From the NCBI RefSeq assembly GCF_028389875.1, contig NC_084674.1, positions 11,007,501 to 11,071,500 on the forward strand: a stretch of DNA of 64,000 nucleotides. The letters are read 5' to 3'. This DNA comes from Rhea pennata (lineage: Eukaryota > Chordata > Aves > Rheiformes > Rheidae). A program made the translations under genes and the position numbers. Below, piece after piece: positions 1 through 33,600 of this stretch (position 1 is its first letter; the number at the start of each line of letters is the position of its first letter). Below the pieces are notes generated by a model that was not told the origin of the DNA, did not search any database, and was given only the letters and a program-made list of their open reading frames with translations.

Positions 1-616
1 CCGGGGGGCCGCGGCACTCCTGGTGGCTGCGGCAGTCCCGGGGGGGGGGGGGGGGGCGCGGCCAGGTCCCGGGGGCCGTGGCCATCCCAAACCTGAACGA
101 GAGCGCCGCGGAAATGGGCCTCAGCGAGAATAATTTAAACTGGCCACTGCTGTACAGTATTTACAGAGCCCGCGGGGCCGCGGTGCTCCATGAGTGGGGG
201 ATTCTGGCGAGCGCCTGGCGGGGCCGCCGGCAGGGCACGGCGCCGGGGGGCACAGAGCAGGAGTGCGGCCGGGCAAGGGGGGGGGGGCGGTCGGGCAAGC
301 GTAGGGCCGGGGTCCAGCAGCCCCCGCGCGGGGCAGGAGCCCCCGGGGCCGGCTGCGGTGGTCTGAGCGTGCGGCGCGGTGCCGGGCGCCCCGCGCTTTG
401 CCGCCCGGTAAAGCTCTGCCTGCGCCCGCCGCGGCGGCCCAGGCGTCCCGGCGCTGCGGCCAGGGGGCAGCGCGCAGCCGCTGGCTGTCCCGGCGGCGGG
501 CCGGGCTCCCTCTCCCGTGCAGACCCGCTGCACCGGGGCCCAGGCCCGAGAGCCCCGTTTGCCCTGAGATTCGGAGGAGCGGCGAGCAGAGTCCGGTCAC
601 GGCGCAGCAGGCCGGG
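1..616 (-). other. BRPF1: BRPF1 3' UTR and downstream flank
   Basis: This GC-rich stretch lies beyond the BRPF1 stop codon. It should hold the 3' UTR and perhaps the start of the next intergenic region. On the minus strand I see no AATAAA or ATTAAA hexamer, so the cleavage site is either non-canonical or outside the window. A short AT-rich island at about 130-170 stands out from its surroundings and could be the distal, conserved end of the UTR. A run of 17 G residues at 40-56 is a likely sequencing weak point. Short ORFs here on both strands have GC-driven composition and no recognisable domain. Confidence 0.6.
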
Positions 617-15330
<14,714 letters not shown>

Positions 15331-15364
15331 CCCGGCCAATGAGCGCCGCGCCCCGGGGCCGCCG

Positions 15365-15597
15365 CAGCGCCGGGACCCGCGGGACCCCCGGGACCCCCGG
15401 GACCCCCGGGACCCCCGGCAGCGCCGGGCCCCGCAGCGCCGGGACCCGCGGGACCCCCAGGACCCCCGGGACCCCCGGCAGCGCCGGGCCCCGCAGCGCC
15501 GGGACCCGCGGGACCCCCGGGACCCCCGGGACCCCCGGCAGCGCCGGGCCCCGCAGCGCCGGGACCCGCGGGACCCCCGGGACCCCCGGCAGCCCCG
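15365..15597. repeat. 60-bp GC minisatellite between CPNE9 3' end and BRPF1 promoter
   Basis: The block repeats with an exact 60-bp period: 15421-15480 and 15481-15540 differ by one base, and 15541-15595 continues the pattern before degrading; 15361-15420 is an expanded variant. Inside each unit is a smaller GGGACCCCC tandem. Because 60 is divisible by three and the repeat lacks stops, it creates collagen-like open frames on both strands that are not genes. Confidence 0.92.
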
Positions 15598-15799
15598 GGG
15601 CTCTGCAGCGCCGCCCCCCCCTCCCCCGCGGCCGGGCCCTCCTCCCCCGCCGCCCCCGGCTCCCGCCGCCCCGGGCCCGTTGCCGCCCCGCGCCGGCCTC
15701 CGAGGCGGCCCCGGCCCCGCCGAGCCCCGCCGCGGCCCGGGGTGGCCCCAGCGGCGGCGGCCGCGTCCCCGTCCCCGTCCCCCGCCCGGTGCCCCACAG

Positions 15800-16625
15800 A
15801 CAGCGCAGCCGTCCCGGTTGGAGCAGTTTATTTACAGGGGTCGATGGTGGCAGCGCAGCCCCCCCGGCCGCCCGGGCCGGCTCGGGGGGCTCCGGAGCAG
15901 GAGGAGGCACTCAGCTGAGCTTTGGGGGCGCAGGTGGGAGCGGCGGGAGCCCCCCGGGGCCGGGGCAAACCGCCCCCCCGTAGGGAGGCTTCACCCCGGG
16001 GCAGCCCTCGTGCGCTGTTGGGGGGGCTGAGCCATCAGTGCCAGCGCTGCTCCCTGCCGGGGAGACCCGGGGGTGAGAGCGGGGCAGCGGGGCCGGAGCC
16101 CCGGCCCACGTCGAGGCGCCTCAGCTGCAGTCTTGGCTCTGCCTGGGCTGCTGGAAAAGGAGGGGGCTTTTCCGCGACAGCCCCCCAGCTGCGATGGCAG
16201 GGCTGGCTCGCAGGACCCGCGCCCGAGTCGTTCCTCTGCCTAACCGCGGCAGGCCGCAGCTCCCGCGGGCTGCGCGTCGGCCGCAGGGATGGGGGGTGGG
16301 GGGACGGGGGGACACCGACAGCAGAGGGGAGCGACAGAGCAGAGCCCCCACGCCAGGGCCGGGCCCCGCGCCCCCGGCAGAGTGGCGGGGGGGTGACGTG
16401 CTGGTCGCCAGCCCGGTGTCCGAGGAAGGGCAGCCCCAGCAGCCCCAGGCTCAGCGCCTGGCGGGGGCGATGCGTGTCCCGGGCGAGAGGAAGGGCCACG
16501 CGTGTCCTCGCCGCGCAGCGCCGCGCCGGCGGAGTGCCCTGCAGGCAGGCGGCGAAGCCAGCGCTGCTCGGGGGCGGCCAGGTTGCTTGTGCCAGCCGTG
16601 GGGCTCGCGGGCTGCCCGGGAGGCG
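15800..16625 (-). other. CPNE9: CPNE9 3' UTR
   Basis: The terminal exon continues past the stop codon at 16626 through GC-rich sequence to the AATAAA signal at 15832-15827, about 800 nt downstream. No other canonical hexamer was seen closer to the stop. Long GC-driven frames here have no domain content. Confidence 0.7.
15827..15832 (-). terminator. CPNE9: CPNE9 poly(A) signal AATAAA
   Basis: TTTATT on the plus strand is AATAAA in the CPNE9 sense. It sits in a short AT-rich patch within strongly GC-rich DNA, the setting expected of a real poly(A) signal. The 60-bp repeat starts about 230 bp further downstream, and the BRPF1 promoter follows. Confidence 0.75.
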
Positions 16626-24179
<7,554 letters not shown>

Positions 24180-24480
24180 CCCCGCGCGGGCGCCGCCGCT
24201 GCTCCGCGCCGCCGCCTCCCGCGCCGCGCCGCCCCGCCGAGGCGGGCGCGCCGGGGGCGGGCACGGGCGCGGCGGCCCCGGCCCGGGCCCCGCCCGCCTC
24301 GGGCGGCCCCGGCTCAGCCCGCAGCCCCCGGCGGCGGCGGCGGCGGCTCCTCCCGCCGGGAGCCCCGTCCGGGGGCGCGGAGCCGTTCCGGGGCCGCCGC
24401 TCCCGGAGCGTGGGCCGCGCTATTCCTAGCGAGCGGCTCCCCCCGGCACCCCCCACCCGCAGCCCAAACACGAGGCACCG
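24180..24480 (-). promoter_or_regulatory. CPNE9: CPNE9 CpG-island promoter and leader
   Basis: A dense CpG stretch directly precedes the CPNE9 ATG (24179-24177, context GGGGATGG). There is no TATA box; a short AT step at about 24418-24432 (CTATTCCTAGC on the plus strand) may mark the upstream edge. The promoter lies between the CPNE9 start and the MTMR14 poly(A) region, leaving only about 300 bp. Confidence 0.65.
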
Positions 24481-24499
24481 CGGGGACGGCACAGACGCC

Positions 24500-24505
24500 T
24501 TTACT
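24500..24505 (-). terminator. MTMR14: Probable MTMR14 poly(A) signal AGTAAA
   Basis: No AATAAA lies between the MTMR14 stop (24682-24680) and the CPNE9 start. The best candidate is AGTAAA, a known variant hexamer, 175 nt after the stop. A GT-rich element (CTCGTGTTTGGG, minus strand) follows about 25-35 nt downstream, as expected for a cleavage site. The implied 3' UTR is about 190 nt. Confidence 0.6.
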
Positions 24506-24679
24506 GCACCGAGCCGCCGGAGCCCCCCGCGCGCCCCCGGCCCCGCGCACACGGGCGGCCGCGTGCAGAAGGCTGCGGGCGCCGGAGCCGCGCGAAGCGC
24601 CGGAGCCGCGCGAGGCGCCGGCTCGGGGCTCGGCCGCGGGGGCTCGCCAGCCCTGGTGGTCTGTCCAAGAGGGCCGCGC

Positions 24680-27600
24680 TCAGAGCGTGCTGGCGCCCCT
24701 CAGGCCCACGCCCCGCACGAACTGCTCGAGGAGGCCGCCGATGGCGCCCGAGGGGCTGGCGGGCACGGCCTTCAGGCCGATGGTGCGGCTGTAGCTGGCC
24801 AGAAAGGCAGAACGCACTTCCTCCAGGCGGGACTCGCGGTCGCTCGCCGTCACCAGCCTAGGAGACAGAAAGGGAAGGTGAGCATCTCCAGCCCCAGCGG
24901 CGGCCTCCCCTCCTCCGGCCCCAGCTCCCGGTCCCTCCCCGAGGCTGGAGGACGCACGCAGGGGTAAGGGCCTGGTCCCTGCCCCAGCGCAGGGCGGCAG
25001 CCAGGCAGCAGCACACCACTGCCCACCCAGGGGCAGCGCCTGCCCCACAACCCCAGGCTGTGGCGCCTGGAGCCATTGCCTTTGTCTCCCGCGCTGGGAT
25101 CTCCTCCTTCAGCGCCACCCGTTTCTCCTCCTGCCATGGTCCTCAGCAGGATGTGGCTCCTATACAAAGTGTTGCTTTCGCCAAGCCTGCTCCGGTTGAC
25201 GTCAGCCCCCTGGGCCAGCTCTCCCCCTTTTTCACACAGTGTTTCCAGATGGAGTCTATCCACATGTGTATTATCTGGACAGCTGCTTCCAACCTCTTTG
25301 CAATCCTCCCTGGCTTCCCGCACACCACTGCCCCCAGGCTCTCTACCTGGCACACCCTCGGACTAGCACAGACACCTCTGCAGACCTGGGGACTGGTCTG
25401 GCTAAGTGAGAGGAGTCAGACAAGGTGATAAAAATCCCAAGGAGCTCCAGCCATGGGAAGAGGAGAGCCAGATGACGTTTTACTTCTGTTCCGTGGCAAG
25501 GCTGCTCTGTGCAAGCAGGAGTACTGTACGCAGAGTAGGGCATGGCTTCCCCAAGGACCTGCTCTCCTCTCCAGCTGATCTGTGCACTTGGTTAGCGGTG
25601 GGGGAAGAGACAGGACAAAATGTAGCATTTCAGATGACAGCATGGCAGAAAGCAAGACTATGGTTCAAAGGCTTCTGCCCCAAGTGCTCAGGCCTGAACC
25701 AGTCCTTGCTGTGTGTCTCCATAACATGTCAGTGGCTCCCAGAGAGCGTAAGACATTCCTCAAAGGTCACTCCAAGGGCACAATGCAAACCTGCCCATAA
25801 AGTATTCTCTTTAATCTCTCCAGTGCCTGGGCTGGCTATAAATTGGCACAGCTAATTTGAATGGAAGTGTTAACCACCCACAGCCAACAGTTTCAATCCG
25901 GAAACAGCAGCAAGAAGATAGGGTAGGAAGCCTATAAACAGCAAGCGATGCCGAGGCAGCCAACCGGGCCGCTGTTTACAGTGTCTGATAACGAAGAGAA
26001 GCTGGAGGGTAAAGTAAAAAGGCAACATATCAAAACACATAAAAAGATGCTTTTTGGCAACCTAATTAGAATGTGGAACTCTCAGACCTGCTAACGTTAA
26101 GAAACAGGCTACATCACAGCTGGATTTGCTTGTACCCAGAGTTCAATAATCTTAAATGCCACATGCAGAGAGGCAAGTTAGGGTGTGTGCCAGGCTTAGG
26201 TCCTGTGGCTTTTGGCTTTCACACCTCTTTGCAGAGTGGACTCTTTATTTAGACTCTTAGGTTTCTTAACTTAAGGTAACTTAGAAGAACTTAGGATACT
26301 TAAGGATCTCGCACACAAGGGTGCAGGTTCAAGCAGCAGACCACTGCCAGGTACCAGAGAAGCCCTGTGGACCAGCTGCACCACTTCAGTGAACAGTCCA
26401 AACAGCAAAGCAGGTTGTAGTTGTGCTTCTTTCCTAAATGGCGCTCTGCCCTGCTACGTATCCGAGAGCCTGTATGCTCCAGTCTTCAAATAGGGGTACA
26501 GGATGAGATGAGACAGTCAAAGCCGAGTAAATCCAAGTAAATCCTGACAAGCCCCAAACAGGCATGAGGAAGTAGGGTGTGAAAAGCATACCTTCATCAC
26601 AAACTGCCACCAATTCATGAGATGTAAAGTGGGAACCTAAATGGAATATAATTTCCAAGAGCTCCTACTGTTCTGGGCTGCAACAAATTGGAATAAAACC
26701 ATCGTGGGCTCCTAAGAAAACAGCTGATGCACAGCAGAGAGAATCCAAGCCCTGGGACAGGCTCAAAGCAATATCCTCAGTAATTCTTCCTCTTGGAGGC
26801 ATTTCCAAAACACCAGCCTGGTCCCAGCACCTGCAATCGAGCAATCCCCAGCCCAAGAGCATAGGACCACACAGTTTCAGTGAAGACGTGTCTAGGGAAA
26901 AGCATTCTTAGCATCTGCTCTGCATCTAAGGGAGTGCAGAACCTCCCTTTGAGCCTGTCAATCCCAAGCAGCTAGACTCCAGATTGCAAGAGCCTACATT
27001 TGGCAGAGTCAGAGTGATACAATAGCTCCTTCTTTGCTACATCCCCAATCCAGATTCAATGCTATCAGAGTACACCAGCTCAACTTTAAATCACATTTCT
27101 CTCTACTGATTTTCCTACTCTGATATTAGACTGAAATCCAAGAAGCGCAGCAGTGGACTCCCTGGCTATCAGTGGCCATCAGCACAGCAAGGTTCAGAGG
27201 ATGATAAAGGAGTCACTACTTCAGCCTCCCTTCTCAGTGAGCGTCTCGTTCTGCTCCCTCAACTTCTCTAAACAATTGCAAGAGTGTGGCGTGTTCTCGT
27301 GAAAGGAGAAAATGGGTGTTGCATTGTCAGGAGGTCCCAGCAAGGCCACGTCAGACGTTCCTCACGATTCCTCTACCTGCTAATTCATTGGTCTTGGAAG
27401 TTCACCATGATACAGGAGTGGCTGCTCTGGTTCTGCTCAGTGGGACAGCAAACAGCCACACGAGAAGTTGAGCCAGGCCAGCTAGCTTGTTTCACAGGAG
27501 ATACTTGTTTTTGCATCTCTTGCCCTCTGCCTCCAAAGCATGTGCTCTCGGTAAAGGGACTGCAAACATTCAGCAGCACATCTCAAGAACAGTTAGCTAG

Positions 27601-30600
27601 CGGCAGCACTCAATCTGCCATTTCATAGTTTCTTGACCGAAAGTCTGCAGCCTGGAGACACAAGCCAAGGTTCTCCCCTAGTGCAATTAAAGCACATCTC
27701 CTGTCTTTCAAGTTTCCACAGAGGTGACTTTCTATTTGGGAAGGAACATTTGCCTCCCAGCCATTTTACACAGCAACCCTTGAAACACACAGCAGGATGC
27801 AGGGTCTGTGCTACTCTGCACTGCCTAGACACAGCAGCTGCAAATGACGCTGCAGTTGGACAAACTCAGGGGTGACAGAATGAGAGTCCCCCCTCTTACT
27901 GCAGCACAGGTCTGAACCCGTGGGAGATGGAGATGAGCAAGATCTAAAAGCAAGAGAGCCTGGCTAACCAAGTCCCGTCCTGGCAAGTATGCACCCCCAA
28001 ATTCAGTAAGCTATGCCCGAATTCAGTGTGCTCAGGGAGGAGAGAGAAGGACCCTTTACTACAGAAAGTAAAGCGCCCCAGCTCCCATCATTAAGCAGAG
28101 AAAACGTTGGTTTCTCTCAGTGCCCAGTGAAGAGCATTCAGTGATGGCATTTGTGGGTGCAAAGCATCAAAGCAGGGAAGATGGGACAGCCTGTCACAGG
28201 CTCCCAGGTGTCTCCAGAAGTGCCGAAGGTCCAGTGCTCGCAGCCAGCCGTGAGACCCAAGAAGAGATCTTGCATTTGAGACACTTACAGGCAAGTGCTA
28301 GGGAACTCATCCGGGAAGCTGCAAGGGAGAGAAGCATCTGCGCTCAGGATTGCCTGCTCCTGAATACTGCCACACCCTGTCACCATCTGCCAGCTGCCAA
28401 AGTCTGTGGAAACGGAAGATCCGGGCAGAGAATGGTCCGCTGATCTGGGGCAGAGAGAGAGGGAGACGGCGCAATCAGTCAGGTCATTCAGCCACATGCC
28501 TTTCACTAGCTCTGGTGCCAGGGACATGCTGGGCTGACCGCCAGCAGCATCTGTGCCAGCAGCTTTGACACTCTGGGACCGGGATGCAACATGCAGTTCT
28601 GGCTCAGCCCCAAGACAAACCTTTCCTTTGAAAGGGAGGGGAAAGCCAAGCTGGCTGGGGCTGATGAAGCAGAAAAAGTCCACTGTAAGCTGGACAGGAC
28701 AAAGCTAGCAAGAAGCAGATGGCCATGCAGAACTGTGAAACCCATTAGCAAGATGCAGCAGCACATCCTGCCCCAAATCCCTCAAAAATGAGGATGCAGC
28801 ACTGTCTGAGGGGCATCCACCAGTTGCCTATTTCAGCTCTTAGCATATAGCTGTGCGATGGCAAGGCCCGATGGAGGATCAAGGTAGTGACTTGGTTGGT
28901 AGTAGGGAAGACTTAGAGACCCTTAGTCCTGCAATTAGAAAGCAGATCACTCCTGAGGCATTAACAGCAGTTCTGAACAAAGCAAGTCACTGCTCCATGT
29001 TTCCCCAGGGCACCCACCTACCACAGCATCTGCAGACTTTTGTATTCCTGCATTAGAAGAATGGACTGTGTCAGAAGCCAGGTGATAAAACACCTTTAGG
29101 ACAGAAAAAACAGCCTAGGGAAGGACAGTTGTTCAACACATGCAGCCTCCCAGTAGGAAAGGAAGCAGCAGCAAATCCGATGTACGAATTGGAGGAGTCC
29201 CTCAAAAATCTCAGAGGAAAAGCCACAATCACTTGAGATAAATCCAGAGCTCTTGGATGTCCAAGGAGCAAGTAATTGCTGTGCCCTGTTGCACAGCAAA
29301 GTGTACGTAGCTGGAAGCACAGCCTGTGGCTGAGCTACTCAATTACACACTACCCAGATCTTCCGGATAATTTATCTGAGATCTGCTGGGCAGAAAGCAG
29401 TGCAATAGCTCCAGCTCTGCTGGGCCAGGTACTTGCACGCTGTCTTCACAGCTAAGAATAGCAGTGGCGCACTGCAGCTGCTCCCCAAGAGACCAGAAGA
29501 ACAGCAAGAAATACAGGATTTCCCACAGCAATAAGGACCTCAGCAAGACTGGAATGGGGGACCAGGGGCAATCTAATTGCAATCTAGATCTAAGCCTAAG
29601 CCTGCCGCTTAAGTAGTCTAACCAATATATCCAAATTTGAGAAGTCTGAAACATGGTCCTGAGCTGGATGTACAAGCAGAGAACGGAAAATTAGAGAGCT
29701 CATTACATATTAGTTTTCCAGCAGTCAAGAGGTCTGCAGGCAGTGGGCTTGGGCAGAAGGGATGTAGACCTTCTGTAGGTTGCTGTCAGAGATGAAACAA
29801 GTTGTTGAAAAGAGCATTGGGTTGGGGCGAAGCACAAAAAAAGGTTTTGAAGAGGGTGAGTCTGGAATGGCAGAGACAGGCCAAGGAGGACTTGAGCTAC
29901 AGCAGTGAAGATGAAAAGAACTGAATAGAGCTCTACAGGACTTGTGAAGGGACTGCAGGATCAGCAGCCTGCGTAGACTCTGACCACACAGTAAGCAGAG
30001 GAGCAAGACATAATCCAGGGCATCAGGGACAACAAAAAAAGCACTTTGTTTGCCTCCATTGCTCCTTGTCTGGCCCTGAAGGAAAGGCAATGTTTCCAGG
30101 CTCCCCATCTCTCTAACCAACCCGGAGAACAACGGGGAACCCCATCCCAAAGCACTAGCCCAGGAGATTGCTCCACTGTATCAATTAGTACAGAACTGCA
30201 TGCCATGCACTGCTCTATCCTCTCCTTTAGGCTAGTCCAGGCAGCTAAGAATTAGTCAAATTACATCTAACCTAATAGTAGAGATGTCTAGGAGTTAAAG
30301 GCAGCCAATTCTGCCTCTCACCTCCAAGCTGAAGAAAAAAATCACTTGCTGCCCAAGTGAACAAACTAACCAATTCTGCAATGAGTCCAGACCATCCTTC
30401 TCCTGGTTTAGATACCTAGGTGCAGCCATCAAAGCAAAGACACTGTGGCAGTTTCCCCCTCTATGTCCAATACCTTCTCAAGGGAGGCTCCTGAGGAAGT
30501 GTCACAATCAACAAGCATCTTAGTCTCTAGAGACAGCAAGACCCAAGGCTGGGTCAGGCAAGCAGGGAGGGCACGATGGGAAATCTTGTGCTACTGGCAG

Positions 30601-33600
30601 TCAGAGAGAGGCCACAGATTTGGGACTTCCACAAGGGTCCTGCTCAGCAGCAGGTGAGCTTAAAAACTGAGCTTGGGCTTGAGACCAAGATTAAATCTCT
30701 AAGTTGACTGCATCACAGTGCAGTCCACCCAATGCTAAAGATGAAAATTTTCCTTTCACTTCTGTCTGCAACCCCTGAAGACTTTTAGTAAAGTCTTGCT
30801 GCAGAGGCTCAAGAAAAAGGCTTCAGTGAGGCTCCAGAGGAAGCTGTGGACAGCTGATACCAGGTCCAATCTCCAAGTCTGTAAGAACAGCTTTGCAACA
30901 CAGTACAGCCATGCCAGATGCTGGCTAGTTGTGAGGGCAGTGCAGAGGGTCTTGGGAAGCAGCTGGACTGCTGCAGTAAAACTGACATGGTTGTTAGGCG
31001 AGAAAAGATACAGCAGGTCTTCAAATCAGTGCACATACCAAAGACATTTAATGGCAAACGGAAAGACAGAATGAAAGCAAGCTTCGAACACCCACCTCTT
31101 CATATCCAGAGTGGGAAGAGACTCCCTCAAAAGTGCAAGATTAACAAAATTAGATTAGCAAAACAGAAATGAGCCGCAAGCTGTTCCTTCACACAAGGAA
31201 GGACCGTTAGCAGGCCATAAACTGGCAACTCCTAGCCTGGAATGGTTCCTTTTAATTAGGTCAGTGCTTCCCATGCAACATGCTGCACAAAATAGAGTAT
31301 TTTAGAGCACACGGACACCCGCTTACCAGAGGACAGCCAATATAAGAGGCAGAGCAGCAATTGGGGATTCTTCTATTTCTTAATGTGAGCAAGTCAGCTG
31401 CCAAGTTCCCAACAGCTAGGCTCACATCTTACCTTGTTCTGCCCTCCCTTGCCTGCTGTATTCCCACATACTTTGGACGACTCGGAAAGTGGCTCATTTG
31501 CCAGTACATATTCCGTGCCTCAAATTCAAGCATTAGCTATTAGCACAGCCATTAAAATTAGAGAACCAGATGCTTGAAGAGAGGCTCAGATTTGGAGGTA
31601 CCATACGCACAGACTGTAGCAACCTGGCAAGGAGGGCAGTCCTTCCCACCTTTGCGTGGGAACAATTGGCAAGGAACACTTGGCAGTGAGCTGTACTGAC
31701 AACCCCGGCTGAATCCCAGCCAGTTATCTACACACCAGGTCAATGCTGTAAGAGCCTGAGCGGGCCACAGTCCTCTGTGAGCACAACCGTTCTTGCTCGC
31801 AGTACGGCCACATGCCAACCAGAGTCCTGGCAAGCCTGTGTTGTGGCATAATCAGTGCAACAGTTCCAGAAAACATTCCGGTAAACAATTCCTTTCCTGC
31901 TGTGGTCACTATGCTGTCATATGGCAGATCTGCCTTCCAAGCCAGGTGGGTACACGGAGCAAGACAGGTGCTGCATGCACCGTCTTACCACTATTAACCA
32001 AACACCCCAAAGCCAAGGGACAGCAGTTTCTCAGTCCTCCTTTGCATTCATTGCACTTTCTCTAAAACTACATCTGAACCATCTGCAGCCCCTTAAGTGA
32101 GGGAGTTCTGTGAGTGGTGGCCAAAGCAGATCCCCCATGACTTAACTCCTGTATATCTCGACTCTTTAGAGGCTACAATACTTTGGGTTTTATTTAATTG
32201 ACTTAGCAAAAGCATATTCAAGCAAAGATTATCCAGTTGCTAATCCACATCAGTAATGTGTGCACACACACTAAATCCCTGACATAGATAAAAGGTTTTT
32301 CTGCAGTATCATAGGACACAGACCATTAGAGTCAAATGCAAAGACAGGACACTGTTTGCAAGCCACTACCCACTCACATGCAGCAAGTTACAGCCAATGC
32401 ATGCTGTCTGCTACACTTCAGAGCTCTTAATTTGTAGAAAAGCAAGCACCTTGTCCTACTGTGCAAATAACCTATGCATTATCTTCACATGTGTTTGTGC
32501 TTGGACATGATACTACCATTGCACTGGAACAAGCTAGAAAGACTGTCTATTGAGAACGTGGCATTTGAATTTGCCTTTGAAATACTTTGCCTGATAAGGA
32601 TCATCCAGGCACTTACAGGTACCCAGGACCCTTGGATCAGAGCAGGACTTGGAAGATTGGCTGGTGAGATGAAGGCAGCAGCAGACCACTGTCACGGCCC
32701 ACAGAGAAGAGGCGCTTGGCTCACACTGCCTGTCTTGGCTTTTGCAACTCTTTCCTTTAGGACAACCCAATTGCTTCTCCCTGGTGTCCACCCAGGCTCT
32801 GCTCACTTGAGCCAGCTTGCTTTCCTATTCACTCCTGAGTTCACCTGCCTGACAGCACATGGACTGGACAGTTTATGTGCACTGCCTGAAGGCTGCCTGC
32901 TGGCATTTTACAAGCAACCATTTTTTCTCTACTGCTGCTGCAGTGGTTAAGTGTTTTGTTGCTATGGCCACACAACCAGAGGATTAGAAAGTCAAGTACA
33001 GTAGTTTCTTCATCTTAAAAGCCTTCGGTGTTAACCTGCAATGGCACTATCAAGATGAAGGTATTTTTGGTATCATTAGTCTCCGCGCACCAGACTCCAT
33101 CCTAGTCCCACCATTTTGCAGAGGGTTAAGGGAGAAAGCTTACTCCTTCCTTCCACCAGATACACTGCTTCTCCCTCCACAAAATGGGTCGCCCTTCCTC
33201 CTTCCAGGATGGAGAATGGTGGCTGAAGATACTGTGATATCCATTACCTGCATGGAGTTCACCAGGCAGATTCAGACTGTCTGAACAGGGAGACCAAAGC
33301 CAACTAGCATGATGTAGCCCCTCTCTTTCTGGAGATAAAAAACATCACGTTCAGGCCTCAAAAGGTGCAAGCCACGTCAGCACTGACAAGGCAATGCATT
33401 GCTCCAAGCCCTCAGCCAGCAGAACTGTTACCAGTGTTATCCCAGGGAAAGCAGGCAGGGCACAGACCAGAGTCTGGCTGATCAGGCAGGGAACCATGAG
33501 GCAGAGGAGCATAAACATGCCAGAAGACTTGGTTTGAAAAAGCAGCTCAGTTCAGTCGTTGCCTTGACAATTCCACCCACTCCTTGCAGGGTCCCCCGGC

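Noticed and set aside
26280-26345. tRNA-like GGTTCAAG segment
   Set aside because: No A-box, acceptor stem or anticodon arm could be paired around it.
30796-31172. Overlapping Lys/Arg-rich frames inside an MTMR14 intron
   Set aside because: No recognised domain, no splice context and no conservation evidence; their length is expected by chance in AT-moderate DNA.
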